The notes: generated by a model not told the origin, from the letters alone. 13,146 nt of DNA from an uncultured Alphaproteobacteria bacterium (GCA_937895955.1 CALAZI010000072.1:1-13146); one strand, 5' to 3'. Positions 1-7,105 are shown, counted from the first letter of the stretch. Numbers and translations are program-made.

Positions 1-378
1 GGAATATAGAAACCGGCCGGCGGCGGCTTCGGCGCGGCGCTTTGGCGTATCGACGAAACGGCCGCGATGGCGGACGCGCCCCTCGGCGATGTCAAAGCGC
101 TGGATCATGCCGTCGCCGTCGAACCAATGGCCGAGGCGCTCGCCATTGCGTTCGAATTGGGCGGGACCGGCGCGATAAAGCACCCCCGACAGTCCGTTCG
201 GCAGCCGCCCGCTGAGCAATTTGAGGTCGCCGTCCAGCGCTTCCGGCGACGTCTGAAAGCCGAGCCGCCAATCGGCCGGCTCGCGCGCGAAGGCGGGGGC
301 GGCCGCGGCGAGGCCGGCGCCGATGAGCAAACCATGGAGGTCCCGACGCGTCAGGGTGTTCTGGAAGGGTTCAGCCAT
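1..378 (-). CDS. Carotenoid cleavage oxygenase, N-terminal part (cut by window edge)
   Basis: The first 126 residues are present; the rest lies beyond base 1. Family members are iron(II) enzymes that split carotenoid or stilbene-like double bonds with O2. Seen: residues 59-72 (LPNGLSGVLYRAGP) and 84-91 (HWFDGDGM), followed by a basic GRFVDT segment, match the conserved N-terminal strands of the RPE65/CCD fold. The four iron-binding histidines lie further on and cannot be checked. Residues 1-31 look like a Tat signal: TRRDL at 10-14, then a hydrophobic Ala/Gly/Leu stretch and an AFA cleavage site before Arg32. Folded export of a metalloenzyme fits the Tat route. The ATG at 378 is preceded by a GGGGGG ribosome-binding run, 9 nt after the DUF2141 stop, so the two are probably co-translated. 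The family call is firm; the exact substrate is unknown. Confidence 0.88.
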   Translation of the reverse strand, partial: MAEPFQNTLTRRDLHGLLIGAGLAAAAPAFAREPADWRLGFQTSPEALDGDLKLLSGRLPNGLSGVLYRAGPAQFERNGERLGHWFDGDGMIQRFDIAEGRVRHRGRFVDTPKRRAEAAAGRFLYS

Positions 379-387
379 AACGCCCCC

Positions 388-819
388 CTAACGCAAGGTG
401 ACGATGATCGCGGTCCCGTCGGGACCGAGAACGAAGGCGGCGTCCTCGAAGGAGGGCGGCCCGAAACGCAGCGGCGCGTCATTGGAGAACCCGAAGGGTT
501 CGGTCGGAATGCCGACGAGATTGGCGTCGAGTTCCCCGTTGCCGTCGATATCCTGAAAGAGCTGGACGCCGTAGCGTCCCGGCGGCGCCGAAAACCGAAG
601 GGTCACGGCGGCGGCGTCCGCCGGCGCCTTCGCCAGCGCGACGGCCGGCGAGCTCCACCCGCGCTCGTCATGGAGGGCGGCCATGATGGAACCTTGCTGG
701 ACGCGAATGTTGGTTACGGTGACAGTCGCCGTAGCGGGCTCGGCGGCGGGGTCGGCCGCCGCCGCTTGAAGAGCGATCGCGGCGGCGGCGATCGCAGCAA
801 GTGAAAGCTTTCTGGTCAT
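388..819 (-). CDS. DUF2141 family exported protein
   Basis: A 143-residue protein whose start (MTRKLSLAAIAAAA) is a Sec signal peptide, with likely cleavage around residues 20-22 in an Ala-rich stretch. The mature part has the DUF2141 pattern: a beta-strand (ATVTVTNIRVQQGSIMAAL), a segment equivalent to FSAPPGRYGVQLFQDIDGNGE, then GIPTEPFGFSNDA. The function of the family is unknown; a small beta-sandwich in the periplasm is expected. I chose the ATG at 819 because AAAGG lies 7 nt upstream; a TTG directly before it adds only one residue. It lies 9 nt ahead of the carotenoid oxygenase gene, so it may act with that enzyme in the envelope, for example in binding a hydrophobic substrate or product. 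That link is inference from position alone. Confidence 0.85.
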   Translation of the reverse strand: MTRKLSLAAIAAAAIALQAAAADPAAEPATATVTVTNIRVQQGSIMAALHDERGWSSPAVALAKAPADAAAVTLRFSAPPGRYGVQLFQDIDGNGELDANLVGIPTEPFGFSNDAPLRFGPPSFEDAAFVLGPDGTAIIVTLR

Positions 820-870
820 CAACGTGCCTTTCGAAAAGCGCGGTGAAGCCCGCGCGGCTGCTCTCGATGT

Positions 871-884
871 GCGAGCGCGCTCGC
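871..884. repeat. 14-bp perfect palindrome upstream of the DUF2141 gene
   Basis: GCGAGCGCGCTCGC is its own reverse complement. It lies in the 150-nt gap between the LytTR gene and the DUF2141 gene, about 50 nt upstream of the DUF2141 start. It could form a hairpin at the end of the LytTR transcript, although no U-run follows, or be a protein-binding site. GC-rich DNA produces such palindromes by chance fairly often. Confidence 0.4.
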
Positions 885-969
885 CTCGACTCGAGCGTCC
901 TTTCGTGAGCCGGCCCGCGAAATACGTGGATCGGCGCGCCTTCCCATTGGCGAAGCGCCAGCGGGCGCC

Positions 970-1836
970 TCAGATCCAGGCGGACGCCTTCAGCGCGCGC
1001 ACATTGGGCCGGCTGACCGGCGCTTCGAGGTCGCCCTTGATCGTCAAGATGAGTTTGCGGCCGTCGCGCCGCGATCCGATAATGGCGGACTTCGCCACCC
1101 ACCACGAGCGATGAACTTGCGCGCCCTCGATCCCTTCGAGTTCGGCGATCGCTTCCGAAAGGCGCAGGAGGATGAGCGTCGAACCTGCGGTGGTGTGCAC
1201 GCGGAGATAATGGTCCTCGGCGGACACCGCGAGGATGTCGGCTAGGCGTAGCGCTCCAGGAAGGCGCGCCCGCAACCTGATCGGCGCCGCGTCATCTCTT
1301 TCAGGCGCGCCCCCTATCGGCGCCTTCGCCCCGGTCGCCGGGCCGGGGGTGTTCAGCGCCTCCATCAGCGCGGTTGCCGCGGCGCTGATCAGCAGTGTCG
1401 CCCCAAAAAAGAAAGGGAAGTCGTTCGGCGCGCCGGCGCCGAAAATCGTCCGCGAGAGGAGCCAGGCGAAGGCCGACATCGGCACGGCGATCGCCAGCGT
1501 CCTCAGCGCCCAGCGCCAGATCCGGTTCGAGCCGACCTCCGGTCGGCGCGCTGAAACGCGCGCGAGGACGGCCCCGCAGACCGACCCGGCGAGCATCAAG
1601 CTAACCCAAAAGAACAGCCTTTCGCCAAGGCTCGCGGCGTAGCTTCCGAAGGGCCCGATCATCGCCAGGAAGACGCCGGCCGCGCCGGCGAGGATGGCCC
1701 CGCGCCAGTTGCGCCGCAACGTCTCGGCCGCAAATTTCCTGAAGGTCGCCAATGGATCAGACCGCGAAACAGATAGCCGTCCGACTACAGCAATTTGCGG
1801 GGCGCTGGCAGCCTCGACAATGGCGCGCGGCGGCAA
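970..1836 (-). CDS. Membrane-anchored LytTR-family transcriptional regulator
   Basis: A 288-residue protein with a membrane half and a DNA-binding half. Four hydrophobic segments are visible at about residues 45-68, 70-94, 107-131 and 140-161. A Pro/Gly/Ala linker follows, then a LytTR domain at about 187-288 with the typical features AEDHYLRVH (206-214), LRLSEAIAELEG (224-235), HRSWWV (242-247) and a C-terminal VSRPNVRALK (274-283). LytTR domains bind DNA through beta-strands; versions fused to four transmembrane helices and lacking a receiver domain are common in alphaproteobacteria and presumably sense a membrane or envelope signal. The start is uncertain: the frame is open to a stop at 1936-1938 with no ATG or GTG. 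TTG at 1836 gives 288 residues and TTG at 1752 gives 260; neither has a clear ribosome-binding site. Downstream on the same strand lie DUF2141 and the carotenoid oxygenase, possible targets. Confidence 0.82.
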   Translation of the reverse strand: MPPRAIVEAASAPQIAVVGRLSVSRSDPLATFRKFAAETLRRNWRGAILAGAAGVFLAMIGPFGSYAASLGERLFFWVSLMLAGSVCGAVLARVSARRPEVGSNRIWRWALRTLAIAVPMSAFAWLLSRTIFGAGAPNDFPFFFGATLLISAAATALMEALNTPGPATGAKAPIGGAPERDDAAPIRLRARLPGALRLADILAVSAEDHYLRVHTTAGSTLILLRLSEAIAELEGIEGAQVHRSWWVAKSAIIGSRRDGRKLILTIKGDLEAPVSRPNVRALKASAWI

Positions 1837-2015
1837 TTTGATTGGCTCTACCCACAGCGGTACAAAGGGTCCACGTCTTTCGTGCGTGGAAGGAATCGGA
1901 CCTTCAATTGACCGTCGGCTTCGCCATTGGGCAGGTCAGCCTCTCGCAGAATGTCGACAAAGCGGACGTTCCTAGCGCCTGAAGCGGGGGAGAGACGTGC
2001 CTAAGCTGTGCCAAA

Positions 2016-2147
2016 ACCGATTCAATCTGCCTGTTTCTCGATTCTTGGGGGCATTTGGCAGATAATTCTCCCTTATTCCTTGATTGATCTCTATCAATAT
2101 GCCATAGATATCGCTGAACGACCGATTCATCCGGCCAGCGAACCGAT
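2016..2147 (+). repeat. ACCGATTCA direct repeats upstream of ietA
   Basis: The nonamer ACCGATTCA occurs at 2016-2024 and again at 2121-2129. The core ACCGAT occurs a third time at 2142-2147, directly before the ietA ATG and 21 bp (two helical turns) after the second copy. Spaced copies on one face of the helix could bind a regulator, and IetA itself has a helix-turn-helix-like tail. Chance is not excluded for such short words. Confidence 0.35.
2084..2097. promoter_or_regulatory. Perfect FNR/FixK-type binding site upstream of ietA
   Basis: TTGATCTCTATCAA matches the FNR/Anr/FixK/FnrL consensus TTGAT-N4-ATCAA at all ten fixed positions; one more A-T pair outside extends the symmetry to ATTGAT-N4-ATCAAT. 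Its centre is about 57 nt before the ietA ATG. An activator site at -41.5 would put transcription start near 2132; overlap with the TTGATT -35-like hexamer would instead suggest repression. The match is seen directly; binding by a CRP/FNR-family protein is inferred. Confidence 0.6.
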
Positions 2148-3359
2148 ATGCAGCATTTTTCCGTGATTCAAAGCATCGTCCGCGCCGCCCTGGCGCAGGA
2201 CGCCGTCGCGGTCCGTAAACAGGTGGGGCGCCTGAAAGAGCGCTTGGCTAAGGACGGCGACGATAAGGACGTCGCCGCTTTGGAGCGGCTCTTGGCGTCG
2301 GCTGACGAAACTCAGGAGATGGCGCCGAGCCGCGTGGAGGTGTCCCGCGCGCTGATCGCCGGCGAGAAGCTCACCCGCGAAACCAATCCGCCGATCGATC
2401 GCGAAACCGGTGCGCGGCTTTGCAGCATCGATTTCCCAGCCACGGACGTGGTGCGGCCAGTCTATGGGCCGGCGGTCGAGGCGACCATCAATGGTCTCTT
2501 GGAAGAATGGCTGAACGCCGGCCGCCTCAACGCGGTCGGCGTCGAACCTACGCGCTCGCTGCTGATTTACGGCTCGCCGGGATCAGGCAAGACACTGACG
2601 GCCCACTACATCGCCCAACGCATGGGATTGCCGTTAGTGACCGCGCGCATCGATGGGCTAATCTCTTCATTTTTAGGTACCACCGCGCGCAACATCGCCA
2701 ACCTCTTTGACTTCGCCAATCGCTATCAATGCCTGCTTCTGCTTGACGAGTTCGACGCGCTTGCGAAGCTCCGCGATGACCCGCAAGAAGTCGGCGAGAT
2801 CAAGCGCGTGGTGAACACGCTGTTACAGAACCTCGACACCAGACGCGTGCACGGCATCACTATCGCCATCACTAACCACGACCGTTTGTTGGATCCCGCA
2901 GTTTGGAGAAGGTTCGAAACCCATATCAATATCGGCGAGCCGAGCGCGCACGCGCGTGAACAATTGATCGCACGCTTCTTAAAGCCGGTACCGGCCGACG
3001 AGCCTATTGTGCGGATTTTCTCTTATTGCCTGGAAGGCCAGTCTGGCGCCGACCTCGAACGCACATGCGCGTCTGTCAAACGCGCGCTTGCGCTCAGTGA
3101 TGACAGCCATTCCGGGCCGGGCCTGTTTCATGCGCTGAGCTTGGTGCTGGCGCGCTCGCCCGACAAAGATCACGCGCCGGCGCGTGTTTTGGCGAAAGAC
3201 CGCGACGCATTTATCAGTTTGATCGCCAATGACCCGGACTTTAGCTTGAAACAAGCTGAGATCGGTGAGGCTACGGGTTATGGCCAATCCCGCGTCAGCG
3301 ATTTGAAAAAGGCCAAGCGCCACTTGGCGCTGACTGAGGGCGGGGCCAATGCCCAATAA
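2148..3359 (+). CDS. ietA: AAA+ ATPase IetA of the IetAS anti-phage system
   Basis: A 403-residue AAA+ ATPase. Seen: a charged helical N-terminus (about 1-75); Walker A GSPGSGKT at 142-149 with Lys148; Walker B LLLLDEFDA with Asp200 and Glu201; sensor-1 Asn243 in AITNHDR; a WRRFE arginine-finger segment at 253-257; a helical lid to about 320; and a C-terminal stretch at about 366-392 (AEIGEATGYGQSRVSDLKKA) that resembles a helix-turn-helix. No transmembrane or signal segment is visible, so it should be cytoplasmic. It overlaps the S8 protease gene by 11 nt, the arrangement of the known IetAS system, in which both genes are needed for phage resistance. By analogy with other AAA+/protease pairs it may sense infection or feed substrate to the protease; the mechanism is inferred. 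The ATG at 2148 has no obvious Shine-Dalgarno sequence, so translation may be weak or leaderless. The FNR/FixK-like box lies about 50 nt upstream. Confidence 0.88.
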   Translation: MQHFSVIQSIVRAALAQDAVAVRKQVGRLKERLAKDGDDKDVAALERLLASADETQEMAPSRVEVSRALIAGEKLTRETNPPIDRETGARLCSIDFPATDVVRPVYGPAVEATINGLLEEWLNAGRLNAVGVEPTRSLLIYGSPGSGKTLTAHYIAQRMGLPLVTARIDGLISSFLGTTARNIANLFDFANRYQCLLLLDEFDALAKLRDDPQEVGEIKRVVNTLLQNLDTRRVHGITIAITNHDRLLDPAVWRRFETHINIGEPSAHAREQLIARFLKPVPADEPIVRIFSYCLEGQSGADLERTCASVKRALALSDDSHSGPGLFHALSLVLARSPDKDHAPARVLAKDRDAFISLIANDPDFSLKQAEIGEATGYGQSRVSDLKKAKRHLALTEGGANAQ

Positions 3360-5883
3360 TCCCGTCCAAATTATTCTCAACGACCAGGATTTCCATCAAG
3401 CGCCCGATCCCGGGACGCCTCCGCGCAACAAGGACTTCTACGACGGACGCGACGCGGCCTTCGCGGCCCACAAGGCTAAGCTGTTAGCCGCGATTGACGC
3501 CATCACCGCGGAAATCAAGGCGAGCGCCTACGGACCGGCGGCTTATCTCAAAGTGCAGATGCGCTCGGAGGCGCTTGCCAAATCCTATCGTCCGGTCGGG
3601 TGGGTGTTTAAGCCCGATCAGTTTCCATGCGTCGGCGCCGACGCCGTCGGTACACTCTATTTTCGAGCGCCGCTCATCTACATGCGCGTGCTCCGACAGC
3701 GTATTGACGACGCAGAGCTGGCTGTCGCCATCAAACGCCGCAAGATCGACGACACGCCGTACAAAGCCCCAACAGCGGCGCGGGCGGAAGTGGGCGCAAT
3801 TGACACGGTTGAGATCACCCCGCCGGAGGAGAAGCGCACGTTCTCGACCGCCGCGGCGATGAGCATGCTGGCTGATCCGCGCACCGTTTCCGGCTACCAT
3901 ATTGAGTTATTCGAGACGCCGAGTGCGTCCGAGATCGCTGACGATCCCAGAGGCGGTAACGAGTTGCGGCGCTCGCTGGAGCAGGTGGTGCTCTCATTTG
4001 GCGACGGCACGCGCGCGTATTTCTCCGCCGTGGTGGGACGCACGCCGGTACTCGAAATGCAGCTGACGAGCGGCGCCGAGAGAGCGCTGATCGACAACCG
4101 TGTCGGTATTGTCGGCGGCGATGGCGCGGGCGCTTTGTCGCCGGCTGAAATCGATCGCACGCCAGCGCGTCACGAGGCGGCGTTGAACGCGCTGCAGCGC
4201 CACCCCTTAGTACGCGCCATTCGACCGCCGGTGCAGTTGCAGTTGACCGACAATCAGGCTGTGTCGGCGCTGGCCTCGATCGATGGCGCGCCGATGGTGA
4301 TGCCGAAGCCAGCCCAAGGCGCACGCTACCCGATTGTCGGCGTCATCGATTCCGGCGTCGCCGAGGTGTTGGCTGACTGGATTGTCGACCGCTTCGATTA
4401 TCTCGCTGCCAATGAATATGACACTGGCCATGGCACCGGCGTCGCCGGCCTCATCAGCGTGGCGCAACTAATCAACGCGGCTTCGCTCACCCGAGAGGCC
4501 AATGGCTGCAAGATCTACGATGCGCCGCTTTATCCGAAGGGCTCGTTTCTGGCGAAATATCAGAAAGGCTTCTCCGATTTTTTGGAAGAGCTGGAGCAGG
4601 CCGTCGCCGAAGCGAAGAGCAATTACGGCGTCCGCATCTTCAACCTCTCCATCAACGCAGTGTCGGATGTAGAGCGGTACCGATATAGCATCTACGCGGC
4701 GCGACTTGATCAAATCGCAGATGCGCACGGCGTCATCTTCGTTAATTCCGTCGGCAATCTTCCGAAAGCACAGGCGCGCGCACCCTGGCCGAGGCGGCCG
4801 GGCGATGTAGTGAAGTATTTCGCGTCGCGAACTTCGCCGGACACAATCTACAAGCCATCGGAAAGCGTTCGCTCGATCTCCGTGGGCGCGCTCAATCCCC
4901 CAGGCGTGGGTCAAGTCGACTTCGCCCCGACTATTTACACAACGCGCGGGCCGGGACTTCAGGTCGGCGTCAAACCCGACGTGTGCGCGGTCGGCGGGGC
5001 AGGCGTCACCACCGCAGGCGGCGGTACAGGTTTGAGGTCGATTACGCCCGCCGGCGTCGCGCAGGATGTCTGCGGCACCAGCTACGCGGCACCTTTGGCT
5101 GCGCGCGCTCTGGCCGGGCTAGATGCGGCCACAGAAGGCGGCCTCAGTGTTGAAGCATTGCGCGCCATGCTCTTGCACCACACGGCGATGCCGGAACCGC
5201 TGACCAAGCGTGGCCTGAAGGATATCGCCCGGCAGTTTGCGGGCTTTGGCCAGTTCGGCGCCGTCGCCGATATGCTGGAGACTGATGATCACCAGGTCAC
5301 ACTCTTGTTTCAGAGTCGCCTCTCCATCGGCGAACGCAAGCCCGTGATCTTGCGCTTTCCGTTCACCTGGCCGCAGAGCTTGGTCGACTCCAACGGCGCT
5401 TGCAGCGGGAACGCGCGCATCACGCTCGTCTACTCCCCTCCGCTTGATCCCGCTTTCGGCGCGGAATTTGTGCGGGTGAATTTGGAGGCGAGCCTCAACC
5501 AGCGGCAGACTGAATTGTCCAAGGACGGGCGCGTGCGCTTCCTCAATCAAATCGACGCGAAATTCTTGCCAAAGGCCGCAAAACTCGCAGTGCCGGAAAA
5601 GGCGCTCATCGATCATGGTCTCAAATGGTGGCCTTCTAAACAATATGCATCCAGCTTAGACGCCAAAGGCCAATCATCCGAATGGACGCTCGAGGTCACC
5701 AGTCTCGTGCGCGCGGAATCCCAGTTTCCCGCCGACGGCGTGCCGTTTGCGGTGCTGTTGACGCTTGAAGATCCGGACGGTGTGAAGCCAGTGTTTCAAC
5801 AATTCCGTCAGGCGCTGCAAACCAGCGGCGCTCGCGCCCAAGATGTTCGCACCAAGACCCGCGTGCGGCAGAGCGGCTCTTAA
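3349..5883 (+). CDS. ietS: Subtilisin-like serine protease IetS of the IetAS anti-phage system
   Basis: An 844-residue S8 (subtilase) peptidase. The catalytic triad is complete: Asp334 in VGVIDSGV, His361 in GHGTGVAGL, and Ser578 in CGTSYAAPLAA. The oxyanion Asn470 is in VNSVGN. The catalytic domain covers about 325-610. Before it lies a long N-terminal region with a charged helical part (about 35-60, 110-130) and beta-rich stretches but no signal peptide; after it lie about 230 residues, apparently beta-rich. The protein is therefore cytoplasmic, unlike typical secreted subtilisins, and must be kept inactive until triggered, perhaps by its ATPase partner. GAGGG lies 8 nt before the ATG, inside the end of ietA, so the two are translationally coupled. 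In the known IetAS system the protease is required for phage defence. The protein targets are unknown. Confidence 0.9.
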   Translation: MPNNPVQIILNDQDFHQAPDPGTPPRNKDFYDGRDAAFAAHKAKLLAAIDAITAEIKASAYGPAAYLKVQMRSEALAKSYRPVGWVFKPDQFPCVGADAVGTLYFRAPLIYMRVLRQRIDDAELAVAIKRRKIDDTPYKAPTAARAEVGAIDTVEITPPEEKRTFSTAAAMSMLADPRTVSGYHIELFETPSASEIADDPRGGNELRRSLEQVVLSFGDGTRAYFSAVVGRTPVLEMQLTSGAERALIDNRVGIVGGDGAGALSPAEIDRTPARHEAALNALQRHPLVRAIRPPVQLQLTDNQAVSALASIDGAPMVMPKPAQGARYPIVGVIDSGVAEVLADWIVDRFDYLAANEYDTGHGTGVAGLISVAQLINAASLTREANGCKIYDAPLYPKGSFLAKYQKGFSDFLEELEQAVAEAKSNYGVRIFNLSINAVSDVERYRYSIYAARLDQIADAHGVIFVNSVGNLPKAQARAPWPRRPGDVVKYFASRTSPDTIYKPSESVRSISVGALNPPGVGQVDFAPTIYTTRGPGLQVGVKPDVCAVGGAGVTTAGGGTGLRSITPAGVAQDVCGTSYAAPLAARALAGLDAATEGGLSVEALRAMLLHHTAMPEPLTKRGLKDIARQFAGFGQFGAVADMLETDDHQVTLLFQSRLSIGERKPVILRFPFTWPQSLVDSNGACSGNARITLVYSPPLDPAFGAEFVRVNLEASLNQRQTELSKDGRVRFLNQIDAKFLPKAAKLAVPEKALIDHGLKWWPSKQYASSLDAKGQSSEWTLEVTSLVRAESQFPADGVPFAVLLTLEDPDGVKPVFQQFRQALQTSGARAQDVRTKTRVRQSGS

Positions 5884-6163
5884 GCGAAGCCAGACAACAA
5901 CGGCTCCTCGCATTGTTTGCGTGGATCATAACCCTGGTCTGAGTCGGCGAGGAAAGGGGGGCGAAGGTCGGCTTCAGATCGATCCACCTTGAAGCCTCCA
6001 GTGGGATTTTTCAGTAGTTGGTCCGACGCGCACGAAACGTCCGCTTTGAGCGGCTGCGCCGAAGTATGGAAAGTCTCCTCCTCTGCCGCAATCCGGACCC
6101 AAGCTCGTTCTCATGCTTGCGACGCCTCGAGTTCCTCCAAGACATTCCGCCGTCGCATTTTCT
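5884..6163. other. Gene-free stretch between ietS and the LysR gene (convergent)
   Basis: About 280 nt between two genes that end towards each other. Short open frames exist on both strands but none has a recognisable protein family together with a ribosome-binding site. A small hairpin (CCGCT at 6041-6045, AGCGG at 6049-6053) is present without a T-run. No convincing terminator is visible for either gene. The stretch could be decayed DNA left from insertion or loss of a neighbour. Confidence 0.4.
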
Positions 6164-7087
6164 TCACGTGCCGGAAGTCACCCGGTCGGCGGCGACTCTT
6201 GCGGCCGCGCATTCGCGCGCGAGGAAGTCGAGGAGCGCGCGGACGGAGGGGAGAAGCCCGCGCCGTGAGGGGAAGACGGCGTGGACGATGCCGGCTCTCG
6301 GGCGCCATTGCGGCAGGACGTGAATGAGGCGGCCCGCGGCGACTTCCTCATAGATCATGACGGTCGGCAATTGGACGACGCCAACGCCGGCGAGCGCCGC
6401 ATCGCGCAAGGCCGCCATGTCGTCGGTGACGAGGCGGGGTTTGTGCGCGACGGCGGCGGTATCCCCGCCCACTCGTTCGAGCCGGAAGACATGGTCGCGA
6501 TCGGCGCGCGCCTGATCGAGGCTCGGCAGCGCGGACAGATCCGCCGGCGACTGAAGCGCGCGCGGAACAAGCGCGGGGCTCGCAACCACGCATTGCGTGC
6601 TGTCGTCTAGCTTTCGCATCACGAGATCGGTCGGCTCGAGCGGCGGGACGCGCACGCGGATCGCGACGTCGAAACCTTCGGCGATAACGTCGATGCGGCG
6701 ATGCGTGCTGTCGAGATGAAGTTCGACGCCCGGATATTGCTTCATGAAACGCGCGAACAGCACGCCGAACTGGAAGGCGATAAGCGCGGTCGGGCAGGCG
6801 ACGCGCAAAGAACCGCGCGGCGCGTCGGTTGCTTCGGCGATCACTGCTTCGGCGGCCTCGGCCTCGATCAGCATGGCGCGGCAACGGTCGTAATATTCGC
6901 GGCCGATTTCGGTCACCGAAAAGCGCCGCGAGGAGCGCTGGATGAGGCGAACGGCCAAGCGCTCCTCGAGCTCCTGCAGGCGACGGCTGAGCTTCGACTT
7001 CGGCACGCCGAGCGCACGGCCGGCGGGTGCGAAGCCGCCATGATCGACCACTTGGACGAAGTAATAGAGGTCGTTGAGGTCCTGCAT
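6164..7087 (-). CDS. LysR-type transcriptional regulator
   Basis: A 307-residue LysR-family regulator with the canonical layout. The winged helix-turn-helix is at about residues 4-62 (DLYYFVQVVDHGGF, then KSKLSRRLQELEERL, then RSSRRFSVTEIG). The effector-binding half runs from about 87 to 290 (start RGSLRVACP; a later part reads LAGVGVVQLPTVM). Residues 20-24, APAGR, deviate slightly from the usual helix. It is divergent from the pirin gene, the classic position for a LysR protein that controls the genes across the gap in response to a small molecule. I chose the ATG at 7087 because it puts the helix-turn-helix at the usual distance from the N-terminus. A TTG at 7123, with AGGA just upstream, would add 12 residues and cannot be excluded. 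The inducer cannot be read from the sequence. Confidence 0.92.
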   Translation of the reverse strand: MQDLNDLYYFVQVVDHGGFAPAGRALGVPKSKLSRRLQELEERLAVRLIQRSSRRFSVTEIGREYYDRCRAMLIEAEAAEAVIAEATDAPRGSLRVACPTALIAFQFGVLFARFMKQYPGVELHLDSTHRRIDVIAEGFDVAIRVRVPPLEPTDLVMRKLDDSTQCVVASPALVPRALQSPADLSALPSLDQARADRDHVFRLERVGGDTAAVAHKPRLVTDDMAALRDAALAGVGVVQLPTVMIYEEVAAGRLIHVLPQWRPRAGIVHAVFPSRRGLLPSVRALLDFLARECAAARVAADRVTSGT

Positions 7088-7105
7088 CGTCCTATGGATA
7101 GGACG
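7088..7105. promoter_or_regulatory. Perfect inverted repeat at the LysR start codon, likely operator
   Basis: CGTCCTAT-GG-ATAGGACG: two 8-bp arms around a 2-bp centre, ending on the base before the LysR ATG and covering its ribosome-binding region. It lies 88 bp upstream of the pirin ATG. A LysR protein bound here could repress its own gene and act on pirin. Alternatively the hairpin in the mRNA could hide the AGGA of the LysR gene. The symmetry is seen; the role is inferred. Confidence 0.6.

Larger units (their letters stand above)
1837..2147. other. Intergenic region between divergent LytTR and ietA genes
   Basis: About 311 nt without a credible gene. The left part has the base composition of the neighbours and holds a 6-bp inverted repeat (TCCACG at 1870-1875, CGTGGA at 1885-1890) near the LytTR start. 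The right part, from about 2030, is distinctly AT-rich for this window and carries the FNR/FixK-like box and the ACCGAT repeats listed separately. Both divergent promoters should lie here. A weak sigma-70-like -35 (TTGATT, 2080-2085) overlaps the box; no good -10 is visible. Confidence 0.6.

Noticed and set aside
67..804. Long plus-strand open frame opposite the DUF2141 and carotenoid oxygenase genes
   Set aside because: It is Arg/Gly-rich with no family features and lies antisense to two well-supported genes; it follows from GC-rich codon structure.
668..1105. Minus-strand frame spanning the LytTR-DUF2141 gap
   Set aside because: It overlaps both genes in another frame and has a low-complexity Arg-rich product with no recognisable domain.
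5989..6327. Plus-strand frames downstream of ietS as a small gene or transposase remnant
   Set aside because: No family match, no ribosome-binding site, and the right half is antisense to the LysR gene.
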